Assembly: GCA_022495005.1 (NCBI GenBank)
Contig: JAGYXB010001002.1
Location: 248,001 to 312,000, forward strand
Source of the DNA: Rhyacophila brunnea
Taxonomy: Eukaryota; Arthropoda; Insecta; Trichoptera; Rhyacophilidae
Direction: 5' to 3'
DNA length: 64,000 bases
In this document: positions 22,084 through 33,805 of the stretch, piece by piece
Layout of the letters: each line of letters opens with the position of its first letter
Numbering within the stretch: the first letter of the stretch is position 1
Notes under the pieces: generated by a model
Seen by the model: only the letters and a program-made list of their open reading frames with translations
Database searches by the model: none
What the model was told of the DNA's origin: nothing
Made by a program: the position numbers and the translations under genes

Positions 22084-22253
22084 TGTTAGTATCTCAGTCT
22101 CGGAATCGCTCCGCACAACATCTCATTCTACCAATATTGGAGCTCGGAACAGTATCATAAGTATTGTAATACAACTAGGTACTGTAACATACTCTTGTAC
22201 CGACTATTACTCTGCAAATAAAACTCGCTCCTCCATCCATCGGAGCAACCACA
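22084..22253 (+). repeat. Possible LTR-like promoter/polyadenylation block
   Basis: The segment starts TGTTAG and ends ACCACA. It has a TCAGTCTC initiator at about 22093 and an AATAAA signal at about 22217 in a GC-rich context, an arrangement like the R-U5 part of an LTR. No direct repeats flank it and no primer-binding site or second LTR is seen, so this is weak. Confidence 0.2.
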
Positions 22254-23019
22254 AAATCTCGACTTCCCATCTCTTCTCCTGATGACTTTCCATATACACC
22301 TTCTGGTCATCTGCAACACAAAGAGGTCTCATCCTTCAAAGACTCCCACAGACTATTACCATCATACTAAATAATGCTTCGGTGTGATTTGTAATCCGAC
22401 GTAATATTTTAGCTGGAAAACTCACTTGAACCAAACATGTTAAGTTTAATTTTAAATAGAGTTAAAAATATGTCGTCAAAATATGACACATAAGTAAAGA
22501 AAAAAAATCTCAAGAGAGGCACTCGTTTACAGGGTGAGTGACACCGATGGCTGCTAAGAAAGCGATGGCGACCAGCCAAAAGTCAGTTAGCCAATAGTAG
22601 TAAAAAAAAAACGGCCATCACGATCGCGCCTATCTCGAATTGATTTTAAAAATGTAACTAACCAATTCTACCGCTGGGAGTCGATTCCCTCACCGGTTTT
22701 TTGCCAACGTATTTATAAAGCTATAACAAAATTATATTCGTAGTATTACACAATGTAAAATCCTATGTTTGAATAAAAATCTTGTGACCATAATATGTTA
22801 AATTCAGTTTTAAATACACCTAACTAACCCATAGCATACACTCCAGCTAAACCCTCTGTCACCCCTATAAAGATTACATGATGTCATCTAGGTTGTAATA
22901 CTTACGACTGATTACAGTCTTGGTTAATAAGGACTTGAACCGATAAAAAATATTATTGACAATAAAATATAGACCAAAATTATGATAACTGATAATATTT
23001 AAAAAGTCAAATATCCTTT
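22254..23019. other. Stretch without supported features
   Basis: No gene or bounded repeat seen. Confidence 0.45.
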
Positions 23020-23165
23020 CATCATCATTATCACCAGCGGCTCAACAACTCAGGGTTGGCTATAACCTCTTCTAAAGAACTTCTTCCTTTATCCTGAGTA
23101 AGTGTCATCTAGGTGTCTGCACCAACCGCCCTAGCATCCTTGTCGATATTGCCCAACCACCGAAG
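23020..23165 (-). pseudogene. Non-LTR retrotransposon 3' tail with triplet-repeat end
   Basis: Minus-strand translation reads VGADT, stop, MTLTQDKGRSSLEEVIANPE then LLSRW, followed by TGATAATGATGATG. A QDRG-W-SLEEA--NP-L-type ending plus a TGA-triplet tail is the standard 3' end of truncated endonuclease/RT elements in Lepidoptera. Only the last 40 or so codons remain. Confidence 0.6.
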
Positions 23166-23460
23166 TTACGGACTAATGATATTATACTGCTAAACAATAA
23201 ATATAGCGCCAGCTAAAGGTGCTTTTTAAAGCAAATTTTTCAATATTACAACGGTAAAATACGGAAACTTTAGTAACTTAATGCCAACGATCGTATCATA
23301 TTATTCTATACTTTATTTAGAATATTGACAGGCATACGGCAACCTCAACCCTCGATACATAACTAGCAATGTCGATACTTTCTAACGAAGCGACCGCATC
23401 GTGTGCTTCATGAAAACGCTCACTGCTCTCAAAAGTTGTAATATTCGCTTCCTTTATTCG

Positions 23461-23545
23461 CCGCCCTTTATAATGCGCTTGTTCATATGCAACGCATAAC
23501 CTGCCTATCCCCACGAGATGTACTATAGCCATCACTGAAGTCACA
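23461..23545 (+). repeat. Right-end fragment related to the hAT element at 60715
   Basis: CTGCCTATCCCCACGAGATG, followed by CATCACTG, matches the right end of the 60715-61115 element (CTGCCTATCCCCACGGGACG, then TCACTG). An upstream GCCGCCCTTT also matches its GCCGCCTTT. The left half is not recognisable. Confidence 0.5.
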
Positions 23546-23787
23546 AAACAGGTTAATATGTTATCAATGTAAATGCCAGTCGCCATTGACGAAGGTTATG
23601 GAAGCAGAGTTCGCTACACCTCTTGAGGCCATTTAGAACTCCTACCACACAAAGCATACAAAGCGCACCGATTGTCTTCAAATATTAAATGCGCGTTTAT
23701 TTTATGTGACAAACTTGAATGCACAATATTATGATAAACGTAAAGTGTTCAACCAATGTGTACCTACAACCAACGCTCACGTATGCA

Positions 23788-24080
23788 TTAACTCGCCAAA
23801 GCATGTATGTCGCATCAGGCCACGGACGAGTTAACTCACGGGTTCTAGTAAACGTCATAATTTCTGAATAAATTATTTGTGTATATTTTATATACAATAT
23901 TTATCATTTTAGTGTGAAAATATTCACGATAAACTCTAGAAACATGTCGATTTGGTAAGTTTTCAGAAATATTTATCATTCTGTTCCTATTTTATATTTT
24001 TAAGGCATTTATTTTATTCCAAAAATAGCTGGCCTACAAGTGTCCACCTAGTAAAAATTGGCTGGCAATGATAAGGTTAA
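23788..24080 (+). repeat. Dispersed repeat A, copy 2, bounded by TTAA
   Basis: Same order and orientation as 896-1203, with TTAA at 23788-23791 and 24077-24080. The left portion contains a clean palindrome TTAACTCG ... CGAGTTAA about 48 bp across. A reverse-transcriptase fragment begins about 30 bp after the right end. Confidence 0.72.
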
Positions 24081-24111
24081 TCAATATAAAAGAAATCAAA
24101 AAAATACGAGT

Positions 24112-24405
24112 ACCGCAACGTGAGATGGAAAGGCACATGTTGGCTATAACGCATATAGATCACAAAATAAACCAATGGATAAGAAAGCAGGTAAAAGTAC
24201 GTGATGTGATTGATGGCAATGGGTGACTCGGCGAGTGGAGAACCGTTGAATAAATGCCTTCATACAGTAGTATCCAAGGGGCATATGTCACTCAAATTTA
24301 CCTAAAACCTGATAGACGAACTCATAAAATTCGGTAGATGTACGTGGCAGCAAAGAACTAGGGACTGATAAGAATGGCCCGACCCCGGCTGTTGATGATT
24401 ATGAC
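24112..24405 (+). pseudogene. Decayed reverse-transcriptase C terminus (family B)
   Basis: Reads QREMERHMLAITHIDHKINQ then WIRKQVKVRDVIDGNG before a stop; in other frames it continues with DELIKFGRCTWQQRTRD. This is collinear with the intact copy at 52448-52811 (QRGMERCMLGITRKDKKRNE, WIRKQTRVRDII). Stops and frameshifts mark it as dead. It ends in a short TGATGATTATGA tail. Confidence 0.72.
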
Positions 24406-25004
24406 ACAGACGTTACTATTGAAAATAACATATTGTTGGGATGACTCAAGATGAGGACCCTGCTATACGACACCCGGTAGAGTAAGCCTGTTCACATTAA
24501 TTTCATGTTCCCTGATTTTAGTAGTTTTTGTCGAGTATTTAAAATATGGCGGTGTATAGCTGAACTGACCAGTCGCGGTAGATAATAAACAATCGCGCGT
24601 ATGACGCGGGCTGGAGCATCGTGTCAATATCATCGAAAATTAATCGGGTTTTATTATTGGCGAGAAGACTCAAGTCTCTGGTAGTGCCAGTGGGTGAATG
24701 AAGTTTGCGATCAAATTGATTGACATATTAGATTAAAATGGCTGTCTGATGGAGCAGATCACTATTTAATAGTTTAAACTCACTGGTCGCTGCTGATTGG
24801 TCGTAAGCCAACTCCTGGATAATTCGTTTTCTATAAATAATATACTCACTCACTGCTAAGTAGCTCTATATGGGAGCTGGTGTGATGTTGTGTGGAAATT
24901 GCTATTTGGTCGTGAATTTAATATTATCATACGAAAAACAGTTCATTATTAAATTTATTTATTTTTGTTTTATTGTTTGTATTTATTTCCAAAACTTTAT
25001 TGTA
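24406..25004. other. Stretch without supported features
   Basis: A GC-richer patch around 24540-24640 carries no identifiable gene. Confidence 0.45.
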
Positions 25005-25140
25005 GCGTGGGCGCGATACCCGAGAGATGCAGATTCAATTCCTGCGGGGTGTCTTACTTTTTTCAAAAAGATTTTTTCTATTGGTTATAATATATTTTCT
25101 TGTGTTTTCGAATTATAAAATTATGTTTATTTAATAATTA
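25005..25140 (+). mobile_element. 5'-truncated SINE (family 1), copy 2
   Basis: GTGGGCGCGATACCCGAGAG followed by a degenerate B box, AGATTCAATTCC, then GGGGTGTCTTAC and the tail TTTTTTCAAAAAGATTTTTT. It matches the 3' half of the minus-strand copy at 6600-6800. No A box is present upstream. Confidence 0.65.
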
Positions 25141-25266
25141 AAATGTTACACTCGTGAATTATTCGTTAAATAAAAAAAATGTTAGTTCATACGTTATTCT
25201 TTAATAATCAATCGACAAGTTTAAGTTTGCAACATTAAATCCCATCACCCGGCTCTCTGAAGACAA

Positions 25267-26654
25267 GGGGGGACATGCTCGTCGTAGGTCAAAATTGAGT
25301 TTTTTTTTGTATTTTCAAACCATGATCCTGAACATTCCTTAAACGTTGTGTATAATCTATTTATATAATTTTGAAGCCTTATTATCCTTTATATTTATTT
25401 TAAATATTTTATGACTGCATAAAGTATTTTTATTACATAAAATAGTGTTCTTTTAAACCTCTCGCTCTAATGTTTTAGAATATAGTCATATTTCGGTACA
25501 TGAATGAGCAGTGGTGTTAAGATTTTTTTACATTTCTTAATTATTAAACGCATTTAAAAAACCATTAGTATAATTAATAACGAGATAATTTTTAAAATAT
25601 TTACGATAAAAAATTATATTGATAATCTCTGTGATCCCAAATTTGACAAGAATTAGGCATTTTATTATTCAAAAAATTGGCAAAATTAACACATTTGAAG
25701 ATAATTCTAAAGATACTTATTATAAGCTGTGTTTTTGACCATTCAAGTGTAATAAATATTTTACGAATAAAGATTGTTTTATAATAATTATTGACCTAAG
25801 AATAAGGTAGTGTTTTTTTGAAATACGCCATTTCTTTTGTCATTCCCCAGTAGTTAAACTACAACATACGGCCGTAGCCATAAATTGACAAACTATAATT
25901 AAAGTAGGGAGTAAAATTATATTAACGCGCGTGTTTGAACATGTACCGTTTAAAAATTTTTTTTTAAAAAATCGGTTAGGTACATTTTAAAACACGCGCG
26001 TTAACATCATTTTCCTCCCTACTTCAATTATAGTTTGTCAATTTATGGCTACGGCCGTATATTGTAACTTAACCACTGGGGAATGCCAAAAGAAATGGCG
26101 TATTTCAAAAAAACACTACCTTATTCTTAGGTCAATAATTATTATAAAGCAATCAAAATTCGTAGGATGTTTATCACACTTGAATGGTAAAAAACATAGT
26201 TTATAATTAGTATTTGTAGAATTATCTTCAAATGTGTTAATCTTGCCGTGAATAATAAAATGCCTAATTCTTGTAAAATTTGGGATCACAGAGATTATCA
26301 ATATAATTTTTTATCGTAAATATTTTACTAAAATTATCTTGTCATTAATTATACTAATGGTTTTATAAATGCGTTTAATAATTAATAAATGTAAAAAAAT
26401 CTTAACACCACTGCACATTCATGTACCGAAATATGACTATATTCTAAAACATTAGAGCGAGAGGTTTAAAAGAATACTATTTTATGTAATAAAATACTTT
26501 ATGCAGTCATCAAATGTTTAAAATAGATATAAAGGATAATAAGGCTTCAAAATTATATAAATAGATTATCTACAACGTTTAAGGAATGTCCAGGATCATG
26601 GTTTGAAAATACAAAAAAAAACTCAATTTTGACCTACGACGAGCATGTCCCCCC
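25267..26654. mobile_element. 1388 bp foldback element with ~690 bp inverted arms
   Basis: The left arm (25267 to about 25955) and right arm (about 25965 to 26654) are inverted copies with a loop of only about 10-20 bp at the AT-rich centre (near 25960). Outer ends are GGGGGGACATGCTCGTCG in both arms. Landmarks include AATGGCGTATTTCAAAAAAA, ATACGGCCGTA and ACACGCGCGTTAA near the centre. The right end abuts TTAA (26655-26658); the left flank ACAA is one or two changes from TTAA. It has no open frame of note. A long-TIR non-autonomous transposon (foldback or large MITE) is the best reading. Confidence 0.85.
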
Positions 26655-26689
26655 TTAACATTGCAGTAGTTATAATCTCTACAATCAGT

Positions 26690-26969
26690 AATTGAGGGGT
26701 GTATTATGAATGAGCATATTCCACTACTTGATGAAAAACGAGTTATGAATGCCAGAATTCAAAGGATAAAAGTATTTTTTGTATAGAATAACCTAATAAC
26801 GTTTAATCCAGTAGAAAAATCAACTTCAAAATCGGCATTAGTTACAAAAGTAACTTATTCCAATACAGAAAAAATATTATCTAACATCAACACCGTAAAC
26901 TGTTTTTTAGCTTTTGCCAAAAATTTGTTGAAGTGGAATAAGTTCACTTTGAAAATACACGCCTCAATT
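26690..26969. mobile_element. 280 bp inverted-repeat MITE
   Basis: Ends AATTGAGGSGTGTATT are inverted at 26690 and 26969. Inner CTTATTCCACTTC and CATATTCCACTAC continue the inverted match. It starts 32 bp after the foldback element. No target duplication could be assigned and there is no coding capacity. Confidence 0.65.
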
Positions 26970-27717
26970 CGTCTCAAAATACCATTTTAATTATAAACTT
27001 TTCACATGATAACATTGAAGATAGAATCCGTAAAGTCACATTGTATGTTTTAAATCATTGTTTATTTTCGGTTTACCAGTGCTACTCAGCCCCCACAATC
27101 ACCCTTCCCCAGTGTTTCATCACTACTCACCCCATCACAAGTATTTTCATCCATAGCCTCTCCCTACTGCAGCCTACCATACTGCTAGGAGACACTTATA
27201 TCATTGGCAAGAGTGACATATACAATCGGTGAACTAGAGAAATCCCCCTTTATTTTATTCTATCGTGAATGACACAGCTAAGAAAATGATGCGATATTTT
27301 TTGTCTTAAAATAATGCAACAGCGGCGATTTTATTTAACGCAAATGACGCAATCAATTAAATTATGCTAAAACCTAAAAAAAGATACATATTTCTCACAA
27401 ATTATTTTTTCTTTTGTTGATTATATGGATTTCAATTTCACAGAACATACGCTCAACTATCATTCTTTATTGATAAAAAATTAAGGCAGAAATAGTGAAT
27501 ATTATAATATAATTACGTGTGTACTTTAGTAGTGGATTCTGTGGACATGATTTTTTTCCCGCCTGCACTACAGTCTTATCCTAAGGTCACAGAGGCCAAC
27601 GATAATGCTGTTTAAAAAAAATGCGGCATCTTATTGCGGATGTGAAGATCTCTTGACATAGTTTTGTACTTATATCTGTATTGTTTTAGCTTTGTTTTTA
27701 TATATATCTAAATTAAT
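26970..27717. other. AT-rich stretch without supported genes
   Basis: A 63-codon frame at 27041-27232 is Ser/Thr/Pro/Ile-rich with no motif. I treat it as chance. Confidence 0.5.
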
Positions 27718-27890
27718 GAGAATCAATTATTTTTGTTAAATCTAAGTGCTCTCCCATGGCCACTTTTCAAACTCAATCAAACCACACTTGAGTACTCGGC
27801 GACCTCAGTCTTAGGCTGTTTCTGAGATATTCCCAGACGTAAACGGATTAGGACCGTGTGTGATGCGGGGCCAGTTGATTTGGAGAGTAC
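27718..27890 (-). repeat. Dispersed repeat C, copy 2
   Basis: Inverse complement of the 12424-12655 family: ACTGGCCCCGCATCACAC, GAGTACTCAAGTGTGGTTTG and GGCCATGGGAGAGC in the same order on the minus strand. Internal spacing differs by small indels. Confidence 0.6.
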
Positions 27891-28699
27891 TATTATGTAG
27901 TCTTGCCCTACCTTATTTGTGGAAATTTACACTTTTTAAAGATTTTTATTAAAAATATCTTCAAATTGTAATAACCTAAGGAGTCTGTTAATATGAATAA
28001 ATTTAATTAAACATTTGCCTAATTTTATTCATACAATATAAAATAATAAATAATTCGAATTTTTTATCGTAGGTGGCCTCAAAACCTGTCAATGCATCGG
28101 GCCTTTACGTTAATGAACATTATCAGTGGATACGTTAGTATAAAAGTAGTAATAATAAATTTCTACAAAAATACTAGAAAAGAGGTCAAAACCATTATAA
28201 TTATTGTAATTAATGTAGAAATTGAAATACATAATAATATACTGAAGAAAAAAGTATTATAAAACTTACGATATATTTTGAAATTAAGTACATTTAAAAA
28301 ATGACAACCTCGGAAAAGCAGTCAATGACAGGAGTCGACGTCGAATTGAATAAAATGAAAAAAACCTGAATTCATAGTCAAAATATTTTAATATCTAAAG
28401 CACAGAGGCTCTCTTGTTTTTACTTTTAATTTAATCGTTTCAAAATACGTGTGACTTTTGAGCTTTCTTTTATCTATTAAGACAAAGTGCAGCAATACAG
28501 TAGTTCTACAAGAAATATAATACAATTTGATTTTACATTTTAAACAATTTTTCATTAATCAATACGGAAGTACCTATCTAAAAATAGTTTAAAGTTTTTT
28601 ATTATAATGAGGTATTAATACAATATATTACGTCGTTGATTGAAAATGAGAACAAGCCTATATTTTAATAGTTTTTTTTTCGACCATGTCCGATGAAAT
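27891..28699. other. AT-rich stretch without supported features
   Basis: Nothing identifiable. Confidence 0.5.
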
Positions 28700-28850
28700 G
28701 GATGTCAGCCACTTGCTCAACCTATTAGGTCCATACCCTGAGTCACATACAAATTTAAAAACAATAAGTGTACTTGCCAGACCCAAGATTCAAACCTGAG
28801 ACCCACGGCGTGTTAATCCAACGCTTAAGCCGCGCGGCCACCGTGGGTGT
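28700..28850 (-). mobile_element. tRNA(Ser/Leu)-like SINE (family 2), copy 2
   Basis: Best-preserved member. On the minus strand: GGTGGCCGCGCGGCTTAAGC (A box), GTTGGATTAACACGCCGTGG, then GTCTCAGGTTTGAATC (B box, about 28796-28787). The tail runs to CAAGTGGCTGAC. The head is clearly tRNA-shaped with a long variable region, but it joins a non-tRNA tail, so it is a SINE and not a tRNA gene. Confidence 0.75.
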
Positions 28851-31514
28851 TTAAACTTTTAAAATCTTATGTTATCATTGCGTGGCTTATATTATCTATA
28901 TAGTATCTCTAATTTTGTTCTATTCTATTCTGAATGCATAATATTGTATGGTTTTGGCGAACTTTCCGTTTGACTTTGCAATTGAATCGATTTTTTTGAA
29001 AAAAAATGCAGTCTGTATTTTCAATAAATATTATTAATTACCTATATGTGTTAATACTGTTTAATATACTATTAATAAAAAACAGGTCAATCTTTTTCTT
29101 TTCAAAAATTATTTGGTTCGGAGGTAATTACATTAAAGCTTGTTTCAGCAAGTTTTTAATTCTTGTTTGGACATTATCTACGTTGGGCTGCAGTTTCACC
29201 AATTACGGAGGTTAAGAAGTAATGAAATGCGGCGACTACAGTTGTGACGTATACAGTTAATCTTCCCGGAACTGGGAATGCTATACTTTTGACCTGTCAT
29301 AATGTGATCGAGGTACTGTAGTTTTCTAGTATAGATCCTACGCACAACTTTTCAATATTTTTCAATTTATTTGAGGACTTCAACATTTTTGTCACCATGT
29401 ATGTCCAAGAGATACAACTATACAGCCGCATCTCCACAATCTCAATTTTATCGTGGTTTTTTTGTTACGTTAATTTTAACATTCGTTTTGAAATTCACTT
29501 CTGTAGGGTGTACATCATTTCCTAACAGATGGGTGGAACTCTCAACAAAACATACGTCACAGTGAATATTTAGCGCAAATTTTCCGGCGAAAAGAATGCT
29601 TCCGCGAGTGTTTTGCGGTCCCTCCGCTCACCTCCTCTCCCGCCTGTGCACTTCCGTCCCACTAAAATGGGGTCACTTGATTCTCTTTATACATTTTTTT
29701 ACTAACAAAAAGAATACATATGTACCTTAACAAACTGAAAATATTTAAAATACGGAAATATGGATGCTTTTGTTGAATTTCAGCGTATAAAAAACAAACC
29801 TCAGATTAAAATAGAATAGCAATATTAATATATAAATCAATATTGAAAAATATTTATAATATTAATACTATCGACCGACGGTACTTACTTTAGAAAAATA
29901 TTTTGTTAAATAATATTGTTTAATAAATTGTAAAATATTTATTCTCCAATGAAAATACACATAATATGTTAATACCCGTACTATCAAAATGAAGATACTT
30001 GGCGGTATTTGAATTTAAATTCTAATTGATTTAATTTGTGCACTACCTATTATTCTATTAGAGTATTTTTTTTTATATTCATTTGCAGTTTTATTAAGTA
30101 TTAATGCTTTTACATTTTTTTTATTGTAGCTATTAATTTATTTTATAAACGAGAACTATTCCGTGTTGGTGTGCATTTACCATCGGTGAGTGGGTAAAGT
30201 GCCTGAAGATGCCGAAAGATGAAATTGGACAGATAAGTCTACAACTTCGTCAAAAGTCAAAAGAAAATTGATTTTCGGAAAATTAAATTTAGTGGCGTCG
30301 ATTCAATTCGTCCCTTTTCTCCTTTATGCATCAATGCAATGATTCATTGATAATTTGGTATATTATTCAATTAACTTTTATATACTGTATAGTGTATACT
30401 GATCACCCCTTTTCTATACAAATTATCAGATTAGTTACTTACAAAAAGACAATAATTCTACAGTATATAGGTTTTCAAAGTGTACTTACGCCATGATTAA
30501 TAAATTATCTGGGCGCCGTAGATATTCGCAAGTTTTATCGATTCAGTGCGTCAGTATATACTGATCATATTGATAATTTTGAGATGATACCAAAATTCCA
30601 TTCCAACATACTGCTCTTCCCTTACCACTGGCATTACGTTTACATAACATTTGTATACGATAAGGAGCTAATTAAGTTTTCCTGATACCTGTGAATCCTG
30701 AGTTCAGAATCCAGGAGTTGTAATGAAAACCAAATATTTCTTGATACTGTGGAATGTATATAATGTATTACTTATTGTAATAATATTTAACTGCATGAAT
30801 ACATAAAGTGATAAATGTGATATATTTGTTTATCACATTTAGCTCTTTTTAGATAATAAGTGATATGTTAGAATAGCCTGGCTGATAATCTAAAATAAAA
30901 ATACGAAGATAAATTATGATTATAATATGGAAAATATTAAGAGAATAAAAAACAACAACATGATACTATTATTATGACGTATATAATCACTGAATAAGCT
31001 CAGTGAATATGACAAAATTAATGATTATATCATTTTATAATAATTATTGGCTACGAATTACAACTAACTTGTAAATAGTTGCTATCGGGTTACCATTCAA
31101 TTGAATATTTTTTTATAGTTAAAAATTGTTAATTAACATGGTTTATGCTATTACTATAAAAAAAACTATACACGTAACTGACAAAACGTACACATGTTAT
31201 TTAATTGCCATAGTACATAATATGTAATATAAGTAAGTAATAATATTGAAAAAATGTCTACATACAGTAGGTACCCAACGGGATTTTTTTCCGTATAAGC
31301 AAGACATTCAGTAACCGCGATGACCACAAGTATGTCGCATGGTCATTGTATCATATTACTAATACTGACGAACCAAGAATTTCAAAATTAATAAACAAAT
31401 ATATTACTAACACATTTTAATAGGTACTTGAGGATTGCATTCCCAGCAGTGGAGTAGTGCTGGGTTATAAACAAACAGTTTGACCGATCCAGCCTTCTTT
31501 AATACCACTTCGTA
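28851..31514. other. AT-rich stretch without supported genes
   Basis: About 2.7 kb with only short frames (69 and 64 codons near 29.0-29.6 kb, hydrophobic and unremarkable). A GC-rich patch at about 29575-29665 (CCCTCCGCTCACCTCCTCTC) is unlike its surroundings but carries no identifiable gene. Confidence 0.5.
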
Positions 31515-31518
31515 TTAA

Positions 31519-31881
31519 GAGCATACTATTAAGTGAAACGGCAAATAATTTTCAGCAATAGGTGGGACGTAATTCGCATGCGTTGCCAGTCGGAGAGCAA
31601 TAGTCGACCTGTGAGGACGTCAATTTGTTTTATGATGGCGTCAGAGGAATTAATTCTTAAATCGTGTAAAGATGACTAAAAAGCCTTACGTATTTACTCG
31701 AAAAACAAAACATGTCAATGAATATATTATTACTTAAATAACAATAAACATAACATTAAATGGATGCATGTTGAATTTTTATGACAAATTATGTGTTGTT
31801 CGTCACGCGTCGTTTGCAAAATCTGCACGTCGCGTAGTCACGATCGTTTTAGACCATGCCTCAGCTGAAGTATTTATAGCC
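31519..31881 (+). mobile_element. TTAA-flanked non-autonomous element D, copy 1
   Basis: TTAA stands immediately outside both ends (31515-31518 and 31882-31885). A second copy in opposite orientation at 59725-60112 is collinear, including GTGAAACGGCAAATAATTTT, CGTCAATTT and ATGACAMATWAT-- blocks, and is also flanked by TTAA on both sides. Ends GARCATAC-ATTAG and (inverted) GGCTAT-TACTTCAG form a weak inverted repeat. An ATG at 31635 opens MASEELILKSCKDD then a stop, close to the MASEEYILKSCT of copy 2. piggyBac-type targeting is the best explanation. Confidence 0.78.
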
Positions 31882-31885
31882 TTAA

Positions 31886-32345
31886 TTGAACAGTGAAGTT
31901 AATTTCGATTCTAGAAATTGTTTAGTGCGATAAAATTGCTAAGTATTTAAAATAACCTGTATTGCATTAGTAGCGTTTCATCATATTTGTGATTTTTATT
32001 TAAATATTCGAAATAATAATTTCACATCATAAGGTCATATACTTACTATAATTTATTGAATATGCAAATCGAAATAGTATCACTTTCATAATTATTTGGT
32101 ATTTATATGATAGACAAAAAGTTGTATTTAACATATTATTTGGATGGAAACAGCTTCTAGATAACAACCACTGACCGAAAATATAATAAGTAAAGTTATT
32201 CATTTACGAAATACTATATAATATGCGTTTACAGTGCTTTTTTCTGGATATATTATATTACAAAGCTACGCTGTAGCAACACTTTTTTTAATTATTTGAC
32301 TTTAATTTAATGCTATATAGCTATTTATAGTTCTATTTCTAAATA
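31886..32345. other. AT-rich stretch without supported features
   Basis: Nothing identifiable. Confidence 0.5.
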
Positions 32346-32806
32346 AATAATTACAAGATAAAAAGAACTTTTTATATACGTTTTTAAATTTTCTGTTGAA
32401 TTATTATGCTCAATATGCTCAAACTTGTACTTGATGAAGTGAATAAAAAACAAACAAATATAGAATACTGAAATGTCATTTTGACATTTCATTTTGATTT
32501 CCATAGTAACCCATTAATAATTTAGTTGCTAGGACCACCCCCTTAGCAACCAATAATAGTCTTTACTTTTTACGGATTTTTCTTAAATAACTTTCCATAC
32601 AAAACCGAATTAACTGAAAATGAATTCAATTCTGCTCAAAGATGACTAAAAGTATTAAAAGAATGCATTGGCATCGTGTTCTGATATATTCTAAAAGTTT
32701 CAAATGTCTAGCTAGTCGGGAAGTTAGTTAAAAATCGATTACAAGATTTGTACTGGACAAACAACCACCGGACAAACAAGAATACGAGCTAATACAAACG
32801 TTGTAA
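32346..32806 (+). repeat. Dispersed repeat E, copy 1 (uninterrupted)
   Basis: About 460 bp closely matching 56066-57060: TTACAAGATAAAAAGAACTT, GATTTCCATAGTAAC, CTGAAAATGAATTCAATTCT, GTGTTCTGATATATTCTAAA and CTAGTCGGGAAGTTAGTTAA in the same order. This copy lacks the Helitron present in the other and therefore represents the pre-insertion state. Unknown class, no coding capacity. Confidence 0.78.
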
Positions 32807-33210
32807 AAAAACACGAAATACCTATATATATCTATAAAAAAATCACTGATGATAATATTTAGTTTATCAGTCAGGGTATCGCAAATATTCACGTGTCCGT
32901 ATGAAAATATTCCAAACAAAAATATGAAAACCTTTTACGGTGCCTTAACCCTTAACGAATCACTAGACCTGTTTATGCAGTCAACGGTCGATCCAAAACT
33001 TTATCAAAGCTTATATTACTATGGAAAACGATTGCTAAAGCGTGTACTGCGCAATTTAACCCAAGTGAATTTCATCGTAATTTTTATATGAAAAGAAAAT
33101 GAAAACAACGCTATATTTAATATTTTAATTAAGCACAATAAACCTTATAATATAATATGATGGTTGTTTTTCTAAATGAAGCGAGATATTTAGTAAATAA
33201 ATCACTGTCA
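32807..33210. other. Stretch without supported genes
   Basis: An 80-codon plus-strand frame (32849-33091) reads in a protein-like way in its second half (MKTFYGALTLNESLDLFMQS), but it overlaps the end of repeat E and has no supporting signals. Confidence 0.4.
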
Positions 33211-33355
33211 GCTGGCGTCGTTATACTGCTAGATAAAGGTCTCCCTTAGCTCATTATACATTTTTCGGTTCCTAGTTCTTCGATGCTACGTACATCCACC
33301 AAACTTTATGACTTTGTCTATCCAGCGGGTTTTAGGGCTGCTCTTGGGTTGGTAA
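33211..33355 (-). pseudogene. Reverse-transcriptase C terminus fragment (family B)
   Basis: Minus-strand translation across frames gives WIDKVIKFGGCT, HRRTRNR and YNELRETFI followed by QYNDAS. It corresponds to the last 45 residues of the intact copy at 52448-52811 (WIDEMKFCGSTWQRNAQDEE, KWKQLEEVFIQQWIDSS). 5'-truncated and mutated. Confidence 0.65.
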
Positions 33356-33680
33356 TGTTTTTATTTCTCTTATAGTAAGGTCCCACGTTCCTAATACAAA
33401 CACTTTCTTGAAGATAATATGCATATACCGAAATCCGCTCCTAAGTGTGATAGTAAATACTACCTGCATTTCTAATATTCCATAAATATTATTAAAAAGT
33501 AATTGAATCAGACCAAATCATTCAAATTATATACGTTACTATGGAAATAATAATAATACACCACGTCCATGGGATATAAGTTAATGATAAAAATAAATCC
33601 GTATAGACCTTTGTACAACATTAAGTACATCGCTATGTTCGATGCTAAAAAAGGTATTAACAGTTTTTTTTGCGGAAGAA
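33356..33680. other. AT-rich stretch without supported features
   Basis: Nothing identifiable. Short frames overlapping its right part on both strands belong to the SINE that follows. Confidence 0.5.
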
Positions 33681-33805
33681 TGGTTGTTAGCCACTTGATA
33701 AACCCAATAAGTCCATATTTTGAGGCCAAACACACTTTGAAAAACCGATTTCGAACCCGGACCCACGACATTATAATCTGACACGGTTACCATCGAAGGC
33801 GTTTA
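33681..33805 (-). mobile_element. tRNA(Ser/Leu)-like SINE (family 2), copy 3
   Basis: Minus-strand order CGATGGTAACCGTGTCAGAT, TATAATGTCGTGGGTCC, B box GGGTTCGAAATC, tail ending CAAGTGGCTAACAACC. The B box is better preserved than in copy 1 while the A box is more degraded. Confidence 0.7.

Noticed and set aside
22084..22253. Solo LTR
   Set aside because: TG...CA ends, an initiator and AATAAA are suggestive, but there is no target duplication, partner LTR or internal region, so it is kept only as a low-confidence feature.
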